From contig CM077115.1 of the NCBI GenBank assembly GCA_039619475.1, positions 156,153,774 through 156,217,773 on the forward strand: a stretch of 64,000 bases of DNA, read 5' to 3'. How positions within the stretch are numbered: the stretch's first letter is position 1; each line of letters starts with the position of its first letter. The position numbers and the translations under genes are program-made. This document shows, in pieces, positions 24,525-37,772 of this stretch. The notes under the pieces were generated by a model. It saw nothing but the letters and a program-made list of their open reading frames with translations. It did not search any database and was not told where the DNA came from. Source of the stretch: Icerya purchasi. Its lineage: Eukaryota; Arthropoda; Insecta; Hemiptera; Monophlebidae.

Positions 24525-25650
24525 ATATACACACTAGGAGACTAGGCTTGATGGTCACTTGGCGGGCCAAACCTTCCGATTTTTAATTAACTTTGTGAAT
24601 TTTTAAAAATAACTGCAGCGTACATCGCATAACGTTTAATTTAAAAAAAAAATTATGTCAATTAAAAAAGTAAAATTTGAATAAAAATATATCAAAAACC
24701 AAAAAATATGTTATATTTAATTATTTTTAAAATGAAATATTGACAACACATATTTCATTAAATTTACGTTGCAAACGGTCAAGTTCGTTTTCTTTCTTAA
24801 AATGTAAGCAATAATATTTTAAGTCACTGGTGACCATCACTCCAATCATTTCAAAATTTTCACTTAAATTTTACAGTTAAAAGGTTTTGTATTTTTCCTA
24901 TATTCCAATAACGAAAAGATGTCAGATGCAAAAAAATCAACCGTCACGCTATTAACTCTCTAGGTCCCATGCAAAGGACTGTGAGTTTTTTTCCTTAGTT
25001 TTCACTTTTACGGCTTCAGCTGTGTATTTTCCCACCTTAGATTTCAAAATTGTTGGGCTTTTGTATTTTAGCGGAATTCTGCCGGCAAAAATACGCTTAT
25101 TAAAAAAAAAATCAATCCCGTTGCTACTGTAGATCAGGCTATGGAATTTTTGAAAAATTTTTTCTTATAACTTGATTCTTAATTTTTTCAAAATTTAGGC
25201 CCTTCAATTTTATAATTTTTTTGGAGTTCCATAGTTTTTCTATAATCTGATGAAGAAAATTATAGAATGTATTGTACAATTTTTGTTCTCACAGATTTAT
25301 AAGATAGATTACATACATATATACACGCACTAGGCAGCCTAACCTTTTAGATTTTTAATTACAAGTATTTTAATTCGTGAATTTTTAAAATCAAAGAGTA
25401 CTGCAGTGTTAACGTAGTGCCTTAGAAAAAAAAAAAAATTGATACGAATGTACTAATTTAAAAAAATAAAATTTGGATCAAAATAGCTCAAGATAATGTA
25501 TGCAAGAGAAATATTTTAAATTTTTTAGTCTTTAAAATTTAATCATACATGATTCTTAAAATTTACATTTCAATGGTAACTAACGTTGATGATATTTTAA
25601 ATACGTTTCCTTTCTTAGAATAAGATAAATAATAAACCTATTTCCCATTA
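24525..25650. repeat. Two diverged direct copies of a ~300-bp segment
   Basis: Copy 1 (about 24525-24815) and copy 2 (about 25315-25625) share, in order: ACACTAGG, CCAAACCTTCCGATTTTTAATT / CCTAACCTTTTAGATTTTTAATT, GTGAATTTTTAAAA, ACTGCAG and CGTTTTCTTTCTTA-like blocks. Strong divergence suggests an old duplication or two copies of one repeat. Confidence 0.55.
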
Positions 25651-26429
25651 ATGCTATCAGTTTCGAGTAAGCTGATTGCAGGAAAAATGCCGTGATTTAC
25701 AGGTTCATAATTGTAATGAAAATTTACAATAAATTACACCACACATTTATACGTAACGAGCGGACGGTAACAGGAGTTATCACTTACTTATTTCAACAAG
25801 AACTTAATAAAAAGAAATTTAGTAAATACAGAAATTAAAGTAAACTAGTTTTTACATGAACAGCTATTTACAATAATAGTACCAAATACAAGGTTTCAAA
25901 TAGTCGAAAATCGTAAACAACAACAAATAAAACTTGTCGAAAACAAAATACTTTACATTTAAACGGAATTAAACGAATATATACACCCGAACAACTATGA
26001 ACACGAAAGCAGCAAATGTTAAAAAAAAGGAAAGATAAAATTTTTTAAAGGGGGTTTCTCTTAATTAAGAAATGAAAAAAAGTAATATAAACAGGCATGT
26101 TAGTTAAGTAAAAAGTACTGATTAACATAACACACCTCTTTCTCGTTTTGGTCCTTTAAATTTAAAATTTTTTGACAAATCGCGTTTCTCTTGTATTCTT
26201 GTGACAAAAATATTTCAACGAGAAAATAAAATCAACGCTTTAGCGAACGGGATGTAGAATTTTTCGTCAAATACTTTTTTAAATTCGAGCTCTTGAATTA
26301 TGAATTTTGAGAATTTATTTTTTCTATACTATAATGACAAAAGGTACCAATTTAAAAAAAAGAAAGCACCTCACTAATTATTACAGAGTGAGCTGTGGTC
26401 TTTTTCTCCCATTTTTTGTCTTGCAGCTC

Positions 26430-27015
26430 TATAATGTACGTATATTAATGACTACGTCATTCTTAGCCCGGAGTACACTACAAAAAATATCCTATTATAA
26501 TGTCCGCCACAATATATATAAGATACACAACAGCCCAGCTAATAGACTAGCTGAATTTCCAACTTGTTTAAACCTGATCATAAAATGACACAAAGAGCAA
26601 AGAACATTAAATTGTTTGCAATTTACACAGAAACCATTCAAGTAAAATTATGTACCGCGCGAGATGAATGAGTCTGCCACGGGAGTTGTTCTACCCTTCG
26701 AAGAACGACTCAATACACTAGCCCGTAAAGGGGACGCCGGAAACGCTAGAAAAGGCGACAGCCTAACGTCCACGCTCTTGTTCTCTCTATCCTCCCCCCC
26801 AAAAAATAGGCAACGATGAAAACAAATATAAATAATAATGCTGTATGTATATATGTAAAATATGATTGAACAATAAAGATTTTTTTGTAAAATACGGCTG
26901 AAATAACGTAGTAAATTGGAAACAATTTTTCTAAAATCAGTTTAAAATAAAAAATATTGGGGGTCAAGGGGACTTACCGTTGCGAGGACCCAAGGGCCAA
27001 GTTTTATATATATAT
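26430..27015. repeat. Repeat family B element, another copy
   Basis: GACTACGTCATTCTTAGCCCGG at about 26448 is the family end module. GGGGTCAAGGGGACTTACCGTTGCGAGG and (TA)n at 26960-27015 match the other end. Lies upstream of the first confident WDR48 exon. Confidence 0.55.
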
Positions 27016-27659
27016 ATACATGTATGTAAATGATAACTCGTTCACTTCTGATTTCTCTTTTTCGGAAAGCTGTTTGATCTAAACTCAGACTACCTCTACC
27101 TACTGCCGACTGCCGCTGATAAGAACAGATACTTTCCTGACTCATAAACACCAGTGATGCAAATCTGGAACTTTTTCGAACGTTATCAAATCAATCTGAT
27201 TTTAGATACCTAATTTAAGTCACGATAACCTTAAATACTCCGAAAATTTCCGCTTTAAGACAAAATAATCAATTACGAACAGAAAAAGAAATCTCTCACA
27301 GGAATATTAAATTTTTAACGTAGACATATTATACATGTGTAAGATTATTCACGTTTTCCACGAAGGAACACACTACAGGCGCAACCCGGTGTATTTTTCG
27401 TAAACGGTTAAAATAAGACGTGGAAAGGAGAGAAAAATATTTAAAAAAAGGGAAAAAATACCAATAATATGCAAACTGGTAAAACACAGTTCTTCCTCAA
27501 CCGTAATGGGCAAAACTTGCAGAATAAGGAAAACGACAAACTACGTTTTAGACTATACGAATTTCTTTACTTTTTTTTTTTAACAACGGCACGAGAACAC
27601 AAACTATTTCGATCACTAATACAAGGTCTCAAAAGACTAGAATAATTAAATGATAACCA

Positions 27660-28145
27660 ACCTCATATTGCATTAAGTTTTGAAAGACATGGTACAAATC
27701 GACGCATTGGATGAACGCAACTCAGCTTCGTATACAAAAATTGATCGACGGCTAGATGAACTGAACGATGACCCACAATTAGAACAATAACTATTACAAC
27801 GATAATCATCGAATATTCTAGCCAAAAAATTAAAATCCCACCGTTTGCCCTGCCTGCCTGGATTTTACAAACTTTCCTTGGCTCAACGGTACTCGGCAAC
27901 TATCGGGCGAGAGTGCATACACCGCAGAAATACGTTGTGCCACTGCCTGCCACTGGGGCAAAGAACACCGCCCCAACTCAAACAAATTCCGCATATACGA
28001 CTATCCACGAAATTTACATCAGCCGAGTAAGCGTTCTTGGTACATCTCGGTTGCCGACAACAAAACAATAAGATGATGTCTGAGAGATCGAAAATTAAAT
28101 GATTTTAGCTGAACAATTCAAGCAGCATCAAAAGATGGCGCCACA
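27660..28145 (-). promoter_or_regulatory. GC-richer block, candidate 5' end of WDR48
   Basis: This is the only clearly less AT-rich segment upstream of the first WDR48 exon. It lacks a recognisable protein. A GATGGCGCC (YY1/Pho-like GCCAT) core occurs near 28132. The promoter assignment is inference from position and composition only. Confidence 0.3.
27662..27673 (-). CDS. WDR48: Tentative initiating exon of WDR48 (MQYE)
   Basis: On the minus strand, ATGCAATATGAG is followed by a GTTGGT donor-like site. Its phase (0) would join directly to the VSYIIRNE exon. It lies at the edge of a GC-richer segment (about 27660-28140) that could be the 5' UTR or promoter. The donor is weak, and the usual basic N-terminus of WDR48 is absent, so this is only the best candidate I found. 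Confidence 0.2.
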
Positions 28146-31100
28146 AATACCGAAATCGTATCAATATTATATATTAGACTTACAACTACATATAGTTACT
28201 TTTTACATTGATATAACTGCATATCAGTTAAAATAATTAGACGAAACTGGACAAACCGTAATTATTACAATTAATGACATTAGTTTTAAAAAATTATTTT
28301 ATTCGAATTTTTTAAACACTGTGACAACGAATGCTTCTCCACTAAATGTTATTTAATGCGCTGATTATATTTAATACATTAAAATTAAAATACCGAATGA
28401 AAAATATAGGTGAAGTGAAGATAAATAATACCACCATCATTATTTGTATTCTACCAAAGACAATTCCATGGAAGTTCCTTCTGCCACTTACATCATTACG
28501 GAACCGTAAACAAAACTCAACTCTCTCCATTTTATAATTCACTCCCAACTTCTCAATTTTCCGACAGATAATTTTCAGGTTTCCTTTTTTCTTGAAAAAA
28601 TTGTCATCCCCTTCTTTCTTACCTATGAATTTCTTCTACACACCTTCCAAAAACTACTTTTAACAGACTACCACCTCTCAATAATCTATTAGGCTTTTCT
28701 TTCATTTCCTCTTATCTCCTTTATCAACATTTGTTCCGCCTCATTTACTGTTTCCATGGAGATAGTCTCGTTTTGACCTATCTTGATTCGATCCTGTCTT
28801 TCTTTTTTGGAAATGGAACTATTTCAATGCTAGAGGATTTTTATTTTTTTATTACTAAAAATGTTTTTCGTATATTAATTTATTGCTTGTTTTAGTTTTT
28901 ATAATCGTATTATCTGAATAAATTAATCAAAATCAACCGTTTTGAAAATGCTTCGTTCATACTTCACTTAAAAAATGATTTACTTTTTTAAATAACGAAA
29001 TGTCATTATGCATTCATTTAATGTGCTACTTCAATGAACAGTTTTAGAAAAATTGGCTGATCCAAGCAATAATAGCTCGCTATGACAAACAAATTTAAAA
29101 TGAAAGAAGACATGTTTTACAAGTATAAAAGGTGCAAAATAAAAACATTCACTTTAATAATTATAAGGATTTTAATTGAAATCCATGGTACGCGTTTGAA
29201 ATAGTCAAAATCGACTTGTATTTTGGATTTCACACATAAGTTCTGTTGATTAATTTCAACGCGGAAAATTATGTTTGCTTCTTTTCATATTCATATTCAA
29301 CATATCTATGATAAAGTCGAAAATCATTTTTTATCCAAATAATTTGTACCTATTAAGATTGGGATTTTTATTATTTTGCGCAATAATTCTAAGAACTTTT
29401 TAAATTTGTCTTCATTAAATACTGTTTTAAACGCAACATTTGTAGGAACTTCTATTAATTATTTTTTTAAGAAACGTTAAATTTTTTGAGGTGTTCTGTA
29501 CTTTTCAGTGCGATTAATTCGACACCATCGTTTCGACAAGAAGTCATTTTAGCGTCTGTGGACGGGGGATTTTTATTCAAAATTTTTTACAAATAACTTG
29601 CGACTTTTTTCAAACTTTATTAGCTAAACATTATCGTTTATGTTACTTAGAAACATGGATTACCGAAATTAATCCTTCATCTATATAAAACATTCGTTCA
29701 GTTCTATCAGTTATTTAATGCGGAAAAATATTGTTTTTCGTTACTGATTGTTTTTTATTATATACATATATTTAGGACCATACTCGGGTTCTTCAAAAAT
29801 GTTTTGTTTAATCGACTGCACTCTGCTATGATGAGTTAATTTTATTGCAATAATAAATTAGAAGAAAATTAAACTGTTAAGCTAACAACAATTCCCGCTA
29901 AAAGCTTACCAATTATTCACATTGATTGTTATTTAAAAATTCGATACGCTATTTTTAATGTGAGTTTTTAGAGTAATTTCAAGTAAAAGAATAAAATCAC
30001 ATAAAATTTGATGTTACAGTATGTAACAAATCCCATACGTTTTTTTCTACTGAATGAGAGCTCTATTTAAAAAAGATTTAAATAGCTACACGTCTTTCTT
30101 AAAAAATAAGTTATTTTTGATACAGTATAGTACATCTAACGTAGTTTTACAAAAAAAAAAAAAAACCTTCCATGAAAACTATAACTGCCGTGCTAATTTT
30201 ATATTTCGACAACAAAGTGTTAGAAAGCACTTATCATTAGGAAAAAAGTATTCTTCTTTCGGTACTGTCATTCACCAAATTAAAAAGTGTGATGTAATGA
30301 AAAACTTCAAAACACTAGAATTATTTTTATGATGAAGATATTTTATCATGGTTGTATTATTTTTTTATTTACAAAATGTACTCAAATTTATTTACCTTTT
30401 TTTAATATCGTACATGTAATATTTGCATAAGAGAAGAAAATAGTAATTTTATAAGTTTACAACGCATGTTGCCCACAAGTTTTTATAAATTTTATAGAAA
30501 TAACTAACTATAAAATTTTAGATATAATTAACGTATTTATAAATTAATTAAAATTAGAACACGTTCCAAACAAAAGTAATCAAGCATTCTAAATGTTGAT
30601 TACTAATAACGCCAATTTCATCGATACATCGTATATTTAGAAACTATTTATATAATTTCTCTCTATGATAATGCTCGCAGTTATATTTAAAAATATATAT
30701 TTATAAAGAAAAAAAAGTACTTTTCAAAAAAATAATTCTAATAATATAAACTTACCAATACCCTTACATCAATTTAAATCAAACAGCTTCTCATTCCTAA
30801 AGACTACTGGTTCAAAACAATATCCAAAAGCCTAATCACGACATATTCCACGAAAATTTTAATAAGCAATGCTACGATAAAAAATACATCTCAAGAAGGC
30901 ACAGTGTGTGTGTTCCACGAAAGTTATAAGATTTTCACTACTTTTTTTAGGATTCCATACACATACAATGTACGGAATCCGAATAAGATGATTAAGAAAC
31001 GACAAAAATACCAAATAAAAATCAATAACCCACGAATGGTTTGACTTATAAACTTCAAAATTGGATTACAAATAACAATAAAATTCTCTCTAAGGTAAAC

Positions 31101-33540
31101 TATAACTTCAAGCTAACCAATTACCTTTGAAGGCAAAAAACGAAAAAACCCGTCAAGAATACATAATACGGAATTTAAAACGACCTCAAAAATCACCCTT
31201 AAAAAATTCATAACCCATCACCAGATAAACTCCTAAAAGTAAAATTCAAAATATAAACGAAAAAAGCAAGAATATCAACGCAGCATACTATTGCGATGTG
31301 CTAGATCGGTTAAGAGTCGCAATAAATCGAAATAGGGCTTCATTTTCGAAATTCTGGTACTAGTCATTATGAACGTATTTTAAGAAAATAGAAGAAAAAA
31401 AAAGAAATGTAATGAAGAATTCTGAAAAAACAGGAGGTATATGAAAAGTTTCAAGAAAAAAAGGTGTAAGTGCTTATGTGAAACGTTTCCAAAGATTTTT
31501 TCGATTATTATTCATTTGTTGCTAGTAACAATGTATGTGTTATAAGACGCGAGTGTTTTAAAGAAAAAAAAAAGTATATATATAACTCGTCTGCTAATCA
31601 AATAAATGAAATATTTATCAAAAAAAAAATTGCTGTATAAGATTAGGAAATGGCCCATAATCAATGTTCTAAAATTACGTAAATTTTATTTATACTTCCG
31701 GTATTGTGAGTCTGAAATATGAATAAAAAATCAAATAAAATATGCATTATAAAAAACATTTTTATAATTCAACTGTTTCGCGTATATAAAATTCTAATAA
31801 AACAGAACCGTTAACTAATAAAAGTTTTTTTTTTTTTTAAATAACATATGGAGAACCCACAAAAGAAGAAAAAAAAAGAAGCAAAATTAGAAAAATTCTA
31901 ACAATAGAAATAGGCCGGAAAGTACCAAAATGTAGCGTTATAATTAACTCTGACAAAAAAATATACGAGCTAAATAATTTAATTTAATATTACAGAACTA
32001 TAAGAAAAAAACGATTCGATTGATAAAAAGATAATCCATAACGAATCGCTCTTAAAATGAAATAAGTTTTTGAAAAATTTCAATAAAAATACAATTGAGG
32101 TGGTTTTTTATTAAACTGCACAATTTTTTATTTACAACATCAAAAATGCGAAACTGAAATTAATTTTACAATAAATACTAACAAACTTATTAGCCTATAC
32201 AATTCAAAACCATAAGAATGTGTAAAAACGCAAATTTCAGAATTACCTACCGTAACTCTTTTTTGAGTGGAAACATTCGGTTGTGTTATTTTTTTATGTA
32301 CCGGTAACATCTTGGATTATCTTAGACGCATAAATTAATTGGTAACACTTTTATAAAAACTTCATCGGAAAAAAATTAAGTTGCAAACAAAAATTTGAGT
32401 TCCGTGAGAATAAATCTTGAACGCTAGAGGTATTTCTGAAAAAATAAAATATTTATTTAACATCACTTAATACATGCTATATGGTGAAATTGTCGCAGAT
32501 TTTTAATAAATAATCATGTGGACTGGGTGAAAATATAAACTATCTACCGTTATTTTACGCTAGGGTAAATTAAATCGTAAAATCAGGAAATCAGAAAAAC
32601 ATTTGTATTTTAAAAGTATTAAAAAAAATTACTGTCACTAATTTTCTTTTCCATATACACAAATTAAAAATAATTATTTACCTAAAATCGATGTATAGTC
32701 TGTCTAGATAAGATGAATTTTAACTTCTTAAACAAATCGTATTATAGGGGAAATTTAAAAAACGGATCGAAACTGTGAAAGGACTTACTTAAATTGAAAA
32801 ATGAAAAATTCAATTTTAAATATACCGTTAACATATTTTTTCTAATTTTCGAAATAAAAAAAATATTTTTTTTTAATCTATAAATTCTGAACTTCCTCTA
32901 AGAAACTAAAAGTTCATTTCTAACATTGGAATTAGTTCTAATCCATTTTTTTTATATGTGCTTTATTGCACTTAATTTTTCATGTTTATTTTAAAAAATG
33001 GATAAACATGCAGAACATATACCTTAATACTGAAAAAAAATTCTCATACCATATTTCTGTGATATTCACAGTATTTAAAGAGCACACATAAGTTACATAA
33101 TTACGGTGCATATCGATGAAAATGAAATAAAAATTATTTTCGGGAACGAAAAACAAAAATTACAATTACCATAAGATAAAAACATGGAAATCAAAACAAA
33201 GCAAACCAGATTTTAGAAAACTTAAAAGTATCGATATATTGATTAAAACAGTGATATTTAACGATTATAAAATTTAATATATCGGAATAGCGATTGTCAA
33301 CTAGCATAATAAAAAATAATCTTTGGAGCAAAATGTTTGTTACTCAAAATACCATTATTTATTTTCCTTCTCTTAAACTAATTAATTATTTTGATTTGTG
33401 TTTCTATTTTTTTTTTCTTGAAATAATAATTTAATTCAATAATATATTTGAATCATCTATGAAGCTGTGACGCTGTCTTAACTGTTTAGTTTTGTTTGGT
33501 ATATTTCATTATAATTAAAAGGCGGGAACAGGCCAAGCAC
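28146..33540. other. Intergenic AT-rich DNA; nothing recognised
   Basis: 5.4 kb with only short, biased ORFs. No conserved protein, RNA gene or clear repeat could be recognised by eye. Very old transposon remains cannot be excluded. Confidence 0.4.
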
Positions 33541-33549
33541 GCAAAATGT

Positions 33550-34320
33550 TTGCAAACATTGGTCCAATAATAGTTTCATGAACAGTTAAGCTTAATGTAA
33601 ATAGAACAACCCTAACATAGCTTTATTTGACTAACTTCGATATTCTTTGAGCGTTCATTTAAAAATGGATTTTTTTTATAGGGTAATTCCTACATAATAA
33701 TGTGACCATTCAATTCCATGATCCTTTAATAGTTAATTGAGTTGGAGGAATACAATCTATACAAGAAAGTATGGCTTTTGTTTGAGATAGATTAATTACA
33801 ATAAATTTTCCATTTATCAAAATATTTCAAAATGTGAGAACTGCTTAATTAGAAACGTTCATAAGTAGTAGATATCTTATCCAGCTACAATACAACGCAA
33901 TGTCACCTGCATATAGAAAAATATTCATATATCACTACTTAAGAAAGTCTAACAAATAGACTGAAAAGAAAAGGAGACTTAAGATTTCACCAGTTTCCCT
34001 CTTTTAATAGATATGTTATATATTTTTTCAACTCAATCAATATTCCCACCTTACAAAACTTTTCCAATATTATAAATAGGAAATGTCAGAATTATTTTAG
34101 TAGTTTATTTCTTCATACATTAAGAACTACCCTTTCAAAAGCACATTATTCCCTACATGTGACTTAAATCTTTTCAATAAATATTACTCCAGCTTAACCA
34201 TTGATGCTGACTAAAAATTTCCATTCCATTCTTTCTGAGCCATCCTCAAACTTCATCTAAGATTATGCCTTCTTCTAATTCAATGAATATTGATACGGAT
34301 CTAACTTTTAATCTTTTTCT
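33550..34320 (-). pseudogene. Decayed Jockey-type reverse transcriptase
   Basis: In broken minus-strand frames I can read ILSLLFFSVYLLDFL (equivalent to GSILSPILFSVYL.D, about 33945-33995), then FLYAGDIALYC (the YADD box with Asp to Gly, about 33895-33925). A KYFDKWKI-like block follows near 33810-33830, then TKAILS...PPTQLTIKG near 33730-33780. Order and spacing fit a Jockey-type RT palm domain. It has stops and a lost catalytic residue, so it is dead. Confidence 0.6.
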
Positions 34321-34559
34321 ACTGAGAGCAACTTAATTTATACATTACCATCCACTCTTAGTAAATTTGGAATCCATAATTTAAACAATAAAATATCGGT
34401 CTTATTTCAAGTTGCCCACATCCAATTTTTTGACACACGGTAACATAAAACAAGAACATGTATTAATGCTCAATAGCAACGTGCATGGTCAAAAATTGTA
34501 AATAAACTAGTATTTTTCAGTTTGCCTACTAAGTGAATATGTAAAAAAAAAAGAAACAT

Positions 34560-36345
34560 GGTAACTCGACATCTACTTTGAAATTCAATCCATTCATCGA
34601 AAGATGTGACGAATGATCAGATGTGTACATCGACCGATTTAAATCAGTCTTCTATGGAACAGCGGTTACATCATCGCTACGGTACTATAAGGAAATGCGA
34701 GTAAATTCGTACAGCCCGAATGGGGTTATAATTGCTATTTTTGGAATGTCTTGGTCACGGATGGGAATGTTATGGTAAGTTTTCACTAGGTCGATAGTGC
34801 TGAAAACGGAACAGTCCACGTCCCGAATGTGTAGGACTGGATAACAGTCAGGGATAGGTCCGGGCGTTCAAGTTTAGGTAGTTGTCGCACAGTCGAATAC
34901 CATCACCGTTTGTTTTTGGTCAGATCAATAATGGGCTGGGCTATGTTAAACTTGACGGCTGGCAAATTCCGAGACGCATCCGTTTTTCGAATTCAGGTTT
35001 TGTGGCGTGATATTTGTCAAGTGGAATTCGTCTCACCTTCGCGTGAACCGGTTGTCCAGTTGTTTCAAAGCGTGTTCGATCGAGTGTTGTGGTTTCCAGG
35101 TGAAATTGCTCCCGGACAACAAAGTCGGATATCGGTGTAACAATGTTTGTACCTCGTACAGTATGTCGGATGTTAATATTATTATAGAAACGAGTTCTGT
35201 TTTCTTAACGAATCTGGGCAAACTGAATAAGGTTGGACCGCGCACAAGTTGTTTCCGGGGTAAATGTCGGCGCCAATAATCGCGTTTTTGCAGTCTGCTA
35301 TAGTAAAAGACCAACGAAACGGTTTACCAAGATCGAAATCGACGTCAAGAAACATTTCCCCCTATGTGTGTATTGCGGAATTGTTAGCAGGAATATGTGA
35401 CGGTCGTGGTAGGCGAACGATGATCGCAGAAAAGTTTAGTGGGAAATACGCTCGAGTCGCTACTCGAATCTATTAAAAATGTTAATTTCTGTAGACGGTC
35501 ACATACAAATAAACGGTATGAACTCAGAAACATATCGACCCCATTCACACATTTCTGGGGTTCACGATCCCCAACAGTGCGACTGTGCCCTGTGGGTATG
35601 TACAACCGGGACGTCAGCTGCGGGCCAAAGGTCCCAACGATCATGATACCAACAAAGTCGGTTTACAGTATTCACATGGTACCGTTATGTGAAACAGAAC
35701 GCGGGTGTGTTACCGAATGCGCAAATTTTTCGATAGCGGCAATTTTTATGGTGAGATTTTCGACAGCTCGCCTTAAATTGTTCAGTTGATTCCAATTCGC
35801 ATTTCCGGGTCCCGAAAAATCGGCTCTGTTAGCCAACTTCGAAATGTGAAAATTTCTGCTGACTCCGAAAATTCTATTGACAACTTCGGCTAGGGTGCCG
35901 AGGTTTCCAGCACTCACAGTGATCAATGTTTGTGAATCGATAATCGTTTAATCCACAGCCTCCGCAACACGTCTTCGATGCTTCTATTTCCAGCTAATCA
36001 TCTAATTTCCCGTAACAGCCACGATGGCTTCTGATCTCCATGTGTTAAACCATCTAGTGCACGATCTAACTTTTTGTCTAAGGACTCAGCGAAAATCGAA
36101 AACACACGATCCTTTAGTTTTTCGTATTGCTCTTCGGTTGTGATGTCGGTGTTAGTTAGAATATCGGACGCATACATTAAAGTGTTTGGATCTAGTTCGG
36201 CCATTGTCAAGCTTAACCGCTGCGTGAAATTACTTACCTTATGAGCAGTGAAATAATTCTCGACCAGCGCAAACCATAATTTGAAGTCTTGTACGATGAA
36301 TTTCGACAGGTTGGCCTTTCTGCGAAATTCATGCGGCTTCAATCA
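34560..36345 (-). pseudogene. Decayed Ty3/Gypsy LTR retrotransposon (gag, protease, start of RT)
   Basis: Minus-strand order: a gag segment at 36342-35998 (FKLWFALVENYF, YEKLKDRVFSIFAES, GDQKPSWLLREIR), typical of arthropod Gypsy gag, and a further gag piece containing ISKLANRADF at about 35840. A retropepsin-like segment at 35620-35384 follows (YRLFVCDRLQKLTFLID), whose DTGA box is altered to DSSS, then a DCKNAIIGADI block near 35270. An RT start at about 35000-34600 reads SPLL..PKTNGD-like and PFGLYEFTR-like segments. Many frame breaks; no LTRs were found. Confidence 0.78.
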
Positions 36346-36359
36346 CAATTCTAATAATT

Positions 36360-36960
36360 GTTAGCTCTTTGTATAGAACTGATTCACTGATGTCACATTT
36401 TGGATTCACAATGAGATTCTTTTAGAAATCTTTAAAATAATCGAGAAGTTTTTCTCTCTTAGGCAGATCGCTTATATTATACATATAAAATAATCCCCAT
36501 AATTCAAAATAAATATTAAACTGTTCAAATATTTCATTAAGTCATGCTGAAATTATATTTAGCAAAAGATTAAAAAATTCAGTACCAGACTTTTTCTGAA
36601 GGAAAATAAAAGACTCGTCATTAGCCCATTCATATGTCCAAACTTTTTAACAAGTTCTTTGTTTCTAAATAGTTTAGAAAGCGTTGTTTAAAATGATATT
36701 TAGACAATCAGTCGGTTCAATGCATTACAAATATTTAATTAGCTTCAAGTGCTAAATTTTCATGAAGAATTTTACTTGCAGCTTTTTCCCCATCTTTTCA
36801 ATAAGAAATTACACTTGGGATTATATTGCATGTTCTACCAATGTTTTTCCTGTATTGTCTAAATGGAATTCTCCATTTTGGCGAATTTGTGTGAGTCATT
36901 TTGAGAATTAATTTTATGTATATTTTTCTTTTCAAAAAGTTGGTTTTCGTTTTTTGCGAT
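36360..36960. other. Intergenic DNA, nothing recognised
   Basis: AT-rich sequence between the Gypsy remnant and the foldback repeat, with no supported feature. Confidence 0.35.
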
Positions 36961-36974
36961 CTCTCTCTTTTTTT

Positions 36975-37240
36975 AACCGACTTCAAAAAAGGAGGAGGTA
37001 TTCAATTCGACTGTATTTTTTTTTTTTTTTTTTTTTTTATGTGTGTTACCACAGAACTTTCTTCTAGATGAACCGATTTTGATGATTCTTCTTTTATTTG
37101 AAAGGTGGCGTTTGTCATGTGGTCCCATTTAAATTTGATCAAGGTCCGACCGATAGTTTTTGAGTTATCCTTAATAATGCGGGAGATTGAAGCTTTTTGG
37201 ATGCTTTTCATTCATGATTGTTTTCACCGTCGGATTAGAT
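36975..37240. repeat. Dispersed arthropod repeat starting ACCGACTTCAAAAAAGGAGG
   Basis: The block CCGACTTCAAAAAAGGAGGA, T run, ATGAACCGATTTTGATGATT and CATGTGGTCCCATTTAAATT is one I recall as recurring in many arthropod genomes. It is followed by the foldback that carries the related CCGACTTCAAGG motif, so both may belong to one element. Confidence 0.6.
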
Positions 37241-37360
37241 TTTTGACTTAAAATACTATAAATTTGCCAAATTACCATGGAAATGTAGCTTTTGGTGTTT
37301 TTACCGTGGAAATAAATGTTTTAATTTAATTGAATAAAAATGCACTAAAAAGTAAAAAAT

Positions 37361-37772
37361 AAAATGCTTTTTTACAAAAAATAAATACCGACTTCAAGGT
37401 TTATTATAAAAATTTAAAAATGCACTAAAAAGTAAAAAATAATTACTCCCGATAAAATATATATATCAGAGTGATATAACTTAAGGTGATATCGTAATTC
37501 TTATACAACATTAATTTTTTGGAGTTGGCATCAAATTCATATTAAAAGAATAATTAAAAACTGCATTAAATGTTGATTAAATTGTTCCTAACATGAATTT
37601 AATTCCAACTCCAAAAAATTAATGTTGTATAAGAATTACGATATCACCTTAAGTTATATCACTCTGATATATATATTTTATCGGGAGTAATTATTTTTTA
37701 CTTTTTAGTGCATTTTTAAATTTTTATAATAAACCTTGAAGTCGGTATTTATTTTTTGTAAAAAAGCATTTT
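37361..37772. repeat. 412-bp foldback (hairpin) element with 168-bp arms
   Basis: Positions 37361-37528 pair without gaps with 37605-37772; every position spot-checked was complementary. The loop is 76 bp. The arms contain ACCGACTTCAAGG and ATGCACTAAAAAGTAAAAAAT. The latter also occurs just outside at about 37340-37360 and in diverged form at 58320. A MITE-like foldback of unknown class. Confidence 0.88.

Noticed and set aside
30054..30332. 92-codon Lys/Asn/Phe-rich ORF in the intergenic region
   Set aside because: Composition of random AT-rich DNA, with no similarity I recognise.
34910..35789. Plus-strand ORFs over the Gypsy remnant
   Set aside because: They are antisense shadows of the decayed minus-strand gag-pol.
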